From: Thermoproteota archaeon
GTDB taxonomy: Archaea > Thermoproteota > Bathyarchaeia > Bathyarchaeales > Bathycorpusculaceae
NCBI GenBank assembly: GCA_012511995.1
Contig: JAAZFA010000099.1
Coordinates: 1 to 8,905, forward strand
DNA: 8,905 nucleotides
Direction: 5' to 3'
Below the pieces are notes generated by a model. The model ran no database searches and was not told the DNA's origin. It was given only the letters and a program-made list of their open reading frames with translations. Shown here one piece after another: positions 5,803 through 8,905 of the stretch (position 1 is the first letter of the stretch; the number at the start of each line of letters is the position of its first letter). Position numbers and translations under genes: made by a program.

Positions 5803-6687
5803 ATGCAGATTGGCTTAGTCACCTACAAACCAGAATTCGTGGAAGGCTACGACGTTCATGTTTACTTTTCTAAATGGGTTGATGGTCAAACTTTTCCAGC
5901 GGCTAAAGGTATGCAAAACGATGTTACTGTTTTTTGTGATGCAAAGGCTATACGGGATGACCCAAGTAAAGTTTCACTTTCCAAAGAAGGTCCAGCCCTA
6001 CGCAAAAATCGAAAATCAAATTTGGCGTTTGATTTCGTTTGTCCCACCCATCAAGGTTACCGGAAAAAAGTTTTAGATTACCTCGATAGCGTGGCAAAAG
6101 AAGACATCCAAGGAGTCACATTGAATCTCTACCACTTCGCTGATGAAGATTACTGTACTTGTTCTCGATGTACAGAACAACGTGAAAAGAGCGGTTTAAG
6201 TTGGGTAGAATGGCGAGCAAAAACCGTCACAGACTTCTTAAAAGAAGCTAAGACTCACTGTAAGGGTACATTTGCTGTAGAAATGTTTCCAGATCCTGTG
6301 TTGGCTAAGGAGCGCTTTGGTATTGATTTTGTCGCAATTGCTGATCTAGTTGATTATTTCCATGTTCCTTTATCCAGCAGGGACTATTTTACCAATTACT
6401 GGGTTGATACTATCGTTCGTGATTTTCTTGCCACACTCAAAAAACCCGTGGTTGTTGAATTAAGTGCAGAAATGCCGACCGACGAAAAGATGGATGCCTT
6501 GTTAAAAACAGTCGCTTACCTTTCAAGACATAATTTAATCGCCGTTCTGTTGCTGGTTCATGACTCAGAGAATGCGCGACAAGTTGCTCGGTTTGCTGTA
6601 CATAATGAAGGTTTCCATGAGTGGCTTAAAACATATAATTTTCCAAAGATGCAAAAGATAGTGGATAATTGGGCTAATTTTTATTGA
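5803..6687 (+). CDS. TIM-barrel glycoside-hydrolase-like protein, paralog B
   Basis: A 294-residue homologue of the protein encoded at 2785-3687, aligning from residue 1 to near the end: MQIGLVTYKPE, NLAFDFVC (73-80), YHFAD (110-114), CTCSRC (C118, C120, C123), KSGLSWVEWRAKTVTDFL (129-146), FPDPVLAKERFGIDF (162-176), DYFHVPL (184-190) and KKPVVVEL (213-220). Residues shared by both, and so likely structural or functional, include D77, C80, the HFAD acid and the three Cys. Near position 219 paralog B has Glu where paralog A has Asn, so a classical pair of catalytic acids is not conserved and the two may differ in activity. There is no signal peptide, so it should be cytosolic. It diverges from ferredoxin-cbiZ and overlaps the 3' end of the nitrilase-like gene by 14 bp. 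The function is unknown. Confidence 0.87.
   Translation: MQIGLVTYKPEFVEGYDVHVYFSKWVDGQTFPAAKGMQNDVTVFCDAKAIRDDPSKVSLSKEGPALRKNRKSNLAFDFVCPTHQGYRKKVLDYLDSVAKEDIQGVTLNLYHFADEDYCTCSRCTEQREKSGLSWVEWRAKTVTDFLKEAKTHCKGTFAVEMFPDPVLAKERFGIDFVAIADLVDYFHVPLSSRDYFTNYWVDTIVRDFLATLKKPVVVELSAEMPTDEKMDALLKTVAYLSRHNLIAVLLLVHDSENARQVARFAVHNEGFHEWLKTYNFPKMQKIVDNWANFY
6193..6240 (+). repeat. 48-bp perfect inverted repeat, copy 2 (in paralog B)
   Basis: Identical to the reverse complement of 3253-3300, in the same codon phase of the homologous gene. Together the copies form an inverted pair enclosing 2,892 bp with the decayed gene, cbiZ, ferredoxin and the N-terminal parts of both paralogs. Confidence 0.95.
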
Positions 6688-7426
6688 TTTTAGCTCTGTA
6701 TTCTTTTAGTTTGTTCATATCTAAATCAGCTGTTAAAATGGAATCTTCTGGCGCATCGGTGACTTCGCCGAGAATGCCCCATGGAGCGATGATTGCGCTT
6801 CTACCGCCTCGCATATTGGAGCTGACGTTGCCTACTTTTAGTATGAATACGCCGTAGGTACGGGCAATATTTTCTGTAAGTGGATGACCTTTCACGGTTG
6901 GATGTGAGCCCATTGCTGCGACTGGAAGTGATATAATTTCTGCACCTAACTCGGCGATTTTTTTAACCAATGCGGGGTCAAAACTGTCTGCGCAAATAAT
7001 CATACCTACCTTGCCGATTTCGGTGTTGATGACTAATGGTGTGTTGCCTTTGGTGACACCTGCTTTTAACTCGCATTCGATAGGGTTTATTTTTTTGTAC
7101 TTTGCAATCAAGGAGCCGTTTTTCCATAGTGTGCTGGTGTTGTAGTATTTGCCGTTGTCTTCTTGTAGTACGGTGCCGCCTAAAAGGTAGATGTTGCCGA
7201 TTTTTACAGATGTTTCTTGAAGGAAGTCGAGTGTTTTGTTGCAGGTTTCAGAGGAGATTTTTTGGGCTTCTTTAAAATCGGCCATGCATTGGGGAATCGT
7301 GAAGTATTCGGGGAGTCCGATTAGGGCTGGTTTTTCTTTAGCTGCTATGAAGACTGCGTTTTTAGCGGCTTGGAGGTTCTGTTCTAATTCTGGCCGGATT
7401 TTCATGTGAAGGATACTGACTTTCAT
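6674..7426 (-). CDS. Carbon-nitrogen hydrolase (nitrilase superfamily)
   Basis: A 250-residue cytosolic enzyme of the nitrilase/omega-amidase/carbamoylase superfamily, which hydrolyses non-peptide C-N bonds through a Glu-Lys-Cys triad. The triad is visible: E40 in IGLPEYF, K112 in AKYKKINP and C145 in GMIICADSFDP. The usual CYDxRFP after the nucleophile reads CADSFDP, so the common Arg is absent and substrate preference may be unusual. IISLPVAAM (164-172) and TENIARTYGVFILKVGNV (184-201) are standard later strands. The length is typical for a stand-alone member. The ATG start fits; its SD is weak (AAGAGAC). It converges on paralog B with a 14-bp 3' overlap and is divergent from the asparagine-synthase-like gene. 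The substrate cannot be read from sequence. Confidence 0.9.
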   Translation of the reverse strand: MKVSILHMKIRPELEQNLQAAKNAVFIAAKEKPALIGLPEYFTIPQCMADFKEAQKISSETCNKTLDFLQETSVKIGNIYLLGGTVLQEDNGKYYNTSTLWKNGSLIAKYKKINPIECELKAGVTKGNTPLVINTEIGKVGMIICADSFDPALVKKIAELGAEIISLPVAAMGSHPTVKGHPLTENIARTYGVFILKVGNVSSNMRGGRSAIIAPWGILGEVTDAPEDSILTADLDMNKLKEYRAKINKN

Positions 7427-7645
7427 AGTTGTGTCTCTTTTGATATTTCATTGTTTATGGTTTTTAAATATGATGTGTGTTTTGTTATTTTTAGTTGAGT
7501 TTTTTTGGCTGTTGTTTTGAGAAGATATGCTCTGTTGATGTTTAGTTGCTTTTTTGCTGGTCTAGTGTTTTTTCTATAGGTGTTTTATCTAAAACTTTTA
7601 CATTTGTTCACTTTTTTTTTATTTTTATATTTGATTGTTGAATAT
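7427..7645. other. T-rich intergenic stretch between divergent genes
   Basis: The plus strand is markedly T-rich with several T5-T8 runs and few C. No ORF of coding character was found on either strand; the longest minus-strand stop-free stretches are about 20 codons. It separates the promoters of the nitrilase-like and asparagine-synthase-like genes. Confidence 0.6.
7463..7470 (-). promoter_or_regulatory. Candidate TATA box of the nitrilase-like gene
   Basis: TATTTAAA on the minus strand lies about 37 bp before the ATG, predicting a short leader of about 10-15 nt. Confidence 0.45.
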
Positions 7646-7673
7646 TTAACCGCTTTGATATGCATGCGGTTAA
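7646..7673. promoter_or_regulatory. Perfect 8-bp inverted repeat abutting the TATA box (candidate operator)
   Basis: TTAACCGC (7646-7653), a 12-bp spacer and GCGGTTAA (7666-7673) form a perfect dyad of 28 bp in all. It ends exactly where the TATA box at 7674 begins, so a protein bound there would cover the BRE position and could block or recruit TBP/TFB. The GC core of the arms stands out in a T-rich region. Confidence 0.55.
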
Positions 7674-7682
7674 CTTTATAAG
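7674..7682 (+). promoter_or_regulatory. Strong TATA box of the asparagine-synthase-like gene
   Basis: CTTTATAAG is the best TATA match in the window. It predicts transcription start near 7703 and a leader of about 20 nt containing GAGGG (7711-7715), 6 nt before the ATG at 7722. Confidence 0.65.
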
Positions 7683-7721
7683 GGGCGATTACGACAAACA
7701 CTGTACTATCGAGGGAAAAAA

Positions 7722-8705
7722 ATGGCCATTAACGAAACAGAAGTAACAAAACTTATCCAAGAAGCCCGTTTACTTATACATAACATTGTCAAGAAAGACC
7801 TTGCCGACGGTTTCCTCTTTTCTGCAGGGACAGATACTCAAATAATTGTTTATGAAGCAGTTAAATACAAACCCGATATTCCATGCCTCACTCTAGCGTT
7901 TAAACATGGGCAGCCAAAAGATGCACAGTACGTCAAAATGATGGTGGATTTTCTTAACCTAAAACACGAAACTTATCAATTTGGCAAAGAAGAACTCATG
8001 AAATTTTACCCTAAAGTCGTCGAAGCCCTCAAAAAATATGATCCTATGGAAGTTAGAAATAGCTTACCCCTATACATAGGCTTAACTTTATTCAAAGAAA
8101 AGGGTATTAAAACCGTATTCACGGGGGATGCACTTGATGAGCTTTTTGGTTATCCTTGGCAGTTCCACTTAACTGAGGAGCAATTCGCTGTTAAGCAGCA
8201 GGAGATGTGGGCTGAAATGGGATTTGCATCAATCCCAATGGCAAAATCCTTAGGAATGGAAATCAGGGCGCCCTACTTGGATCCAGAGTTTCAGGCGTGG
8301 GCAAAACAGATCCCTATCAAATACAAAATTAACCTGTATAACGGGGTCAAGTATGGTAAATGGATTTTGCGTAAAGCTTACGAAGACGTGATCCCTCACG
8401 ACGCGATTTGGAGACCTAAAGCGCCCCTTGAAGCAGGCACAGGCACTGAAACACTCCGCACATACTTCAACGATACGTTCACTCCTGAAGAATTTAAAGA
8501 AAAAGTTGCTAAAATCAAAGCAGAAGATGACGTCGAAATTGCTGACCAAGAACAGTTACTATACTACCAGCACTTTCGCAAGGTCTTTGGTAAACCAAAA
8601 GACGTATTCCCGCAGACTTCAGGAGCAATTCAGTGCCCCAAATGCAAGAGTTGGCAGGTAACAAAAATTCAGTTCTGCAAGAAATGCGGGGCATACCCCA
8701 TCTAA
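7722..8705 (+). CDS. Asparagine-synthase-like ATPase with C-terminal zinc ribbon
   Basis: A 327-residue protein with an asparagine-synthase (PP-loop ATPase) domain at about residues 10-290. The pyrophosphate loop reads SAGTDT (34-39) in place of the usual SGGxDS. Other signatures are intact: FTGDALDELFG (133-143), GMEIRAPYLD (178-187) and KWILRKAYEDVIPHDAIWRPK (213-233). The N-terminal glutamine amidotransferase domain of AsnB is missing, so it would have to use ammonia, another amine or a partner's glutaminase, or make a different amide or adenylate. A C-terminal zinc ribbon (C305, C308, C319, C322) ends the protein, a common archaeal add-on for protein or RNA contacts. It has its own strong promoter with an adjacent dyad. 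The family is sure; the product is not. True asparagine synthesis is possible but not the default reading. Confidence 0.88.
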   Translation: MAINETEVTKLIQEARLLIHNIVKKDLADGFLFSAGTDTQIIVYEAVKYKPDIPCLTLAFKHGQPKDAQYVKMMVDFLNLKHETYQFGKEELMKFYPKVVEALKKYDPMEVRNSLPLYIGLTLFKEKGIKTVFTGDALDELFGYPWQFHLTEEQFAVKQQEMWAEMGFASIPMAKSLGMEIRAPYLDPEFQAWAKQIPIKYKINLYNGVKYGKWILRKAYEDVIPHDAIWRPKAPLEAGTGTETLRTYFNDTFTPEEFKEKVAKIKAEDDVEIADQEQLLYYQHFRKVFGKPKDVFPQTSGAIQCPKCKSWQVTKIQFCKKCGAYPI

Positions 8706-8707
8706 AC

Positions 8708-8760
8708 TCTTTTTCCTTTCTTATTGTAAGTATTAATCAGCTAGTTTTTTCTAGTTTTTT
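8708..8760 (+). terminator. T-rich terminator region with a tandem CTAGTTTTTT duplication
   Basis: CTCTTTTTCCTTTCTT follows the stop codon within a few bases. Two tandem copies of CTAGTTTTTT (8741-8760) come 30 bp later. Together they offer several oligo-T exits, consistent with archaeal termination. Confidence 0.5.
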
Positions 8761-8774
8761 GTAGTAGTGATGTT

Positions 8775-8905
8775 TTACTTATCGTTATCTATTATTATGG
8801 GTTTTAGTTTCGGGGTCTGTTTTTCTTGTTTATGTGGGATATGTTTGTCCAGTGTTTCTTCATCCCTTTGTTCTGGCTGTTTATGTGGTTTCTTTTTTGG
8901 TTTAG
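8775..8905 (-). CDS. Possible C-terminal tail of a gene entering from the right edge
   Basis: The minus strand is open from the right edge to a TAA at 8777-8775, 42 codons. It reads as a Lys/Pro/Gln/Glu-rich tail (KPKKKPHKQPEQRDEE... then KLKPIIIDNDK). The mix of Glu, Gln, Pro and His, with almost no Asn, is less random than AT-rich noncoding DNA usually gives, and such charged tails are common at protein C-termini. No domain can be seen. T-rich intergenic DNA elsewhere in the window also gives short open stretches on the opposite strand, so this may not be a gene. Confidence 0.35.
   Translation of the reverse strand, partial: KPKKKPHKQPEQRDEETLDKHIPHKQEKQTPKLKPIIIDNDK

Noticed and set aside
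5742..5822. 27-residue N-terminal extension of the ferredoxin
   Set aside because: It would overlap the divergent gene's start, has no ferredoxin character, and covers the likely promoters of both genes.
7427..7645. Possible phase-variable or repeat array in the T-rich region
   Set aside because: T runs vary in length and spacing, and no unit repeats regularly; base bias alone explains the look.
8250..8661. Two ORFs inside the asparagine-synthase-like gene (minus 8250-8549 and plus 8428-8661)
   Set aside because: They are shadows of the strongly supported gene, with low-complexity Phe- or Lys-rich translations.

Overview
The window looks like archaeal chromosome of modest GC content, most likely from the Thermoproteota/Bathyarchaeia side, although that placement is inference from gene style alone. 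The support is as follows. TATA-like boxes sit about 20-60 bp upstream of most start codons. One regulator has the typical archaeal ArsR-like winged-helix form. Gene ends carry oligo-T runs. TTG and GTG starts come with GGTG or GAGGT Shine-Dalgarno (SD) matches. The set also includes a CbiZ cobinamide amidohydrolase and zinc-ribbon proteins. No tRNA, rRNA, CRISPR array, transposase or prophage gene was seen.

Layout. Positions 1-328 are a gene-poor leader containing a weak 55-codon ORF that ends in an ATGA overlap with the next gene. metK (329-1507, +) is a bacterial-type S-adenosylmethionine synthetase. A winged-helix regulator (1671-2441, +) and a 65-residue CxxC/CxxC protein (2462-2659, +) probably form one unit. 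On the minus strand, 2785-3687 encodes a TIM-barrel, glycoside-hydrolase-like protein (paralog A). An AT-rich stretch of about 800 bp follows and holds the remains of a small secreted or membrane-anchored protein (4018-4334, two frameshifts). A minus-strand pair, ferredoxin then cbiZ (5741-4487), is translationally coupled. It is divergent from paralog B of the TIM-barrel family (5803-6687, +). Paralog B converges on, and overlaps, a nitrilase-superfamily gene (7426-6674, -). After a T-rich gap with a perfect inverted repeat abutting a strong TATA box comes an asparagine-synthase-like ATPase with a C-terminal zinc ribbon (7722-8705, +). The right edge may hold the tail of another minus-strand gene.

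The most striking observation is that the two TIM-barrel paralogs, diverged elsewhere including at synonymous sites, share a perfect 48-bp tract (3253-3300 and 6193-6240, inverted). This points to local gene conversion or an invertible arrangement around ferredoxin-cbiZ. Recombination there would swap the N-terminal parts of the paralogs in frame.

How the genes may work together: MetK makes SAM and CbiZ salvages corrinoids. CbiZ, the nitrilase homologue and the Asn-synthase homologue all act on, or are related to enzymes that act on, amide bonds. The TIM-barrel pair brackets the ferredoxin-cbiZ operon. A shared pathway is a hypothesis, not something the sequence proves.
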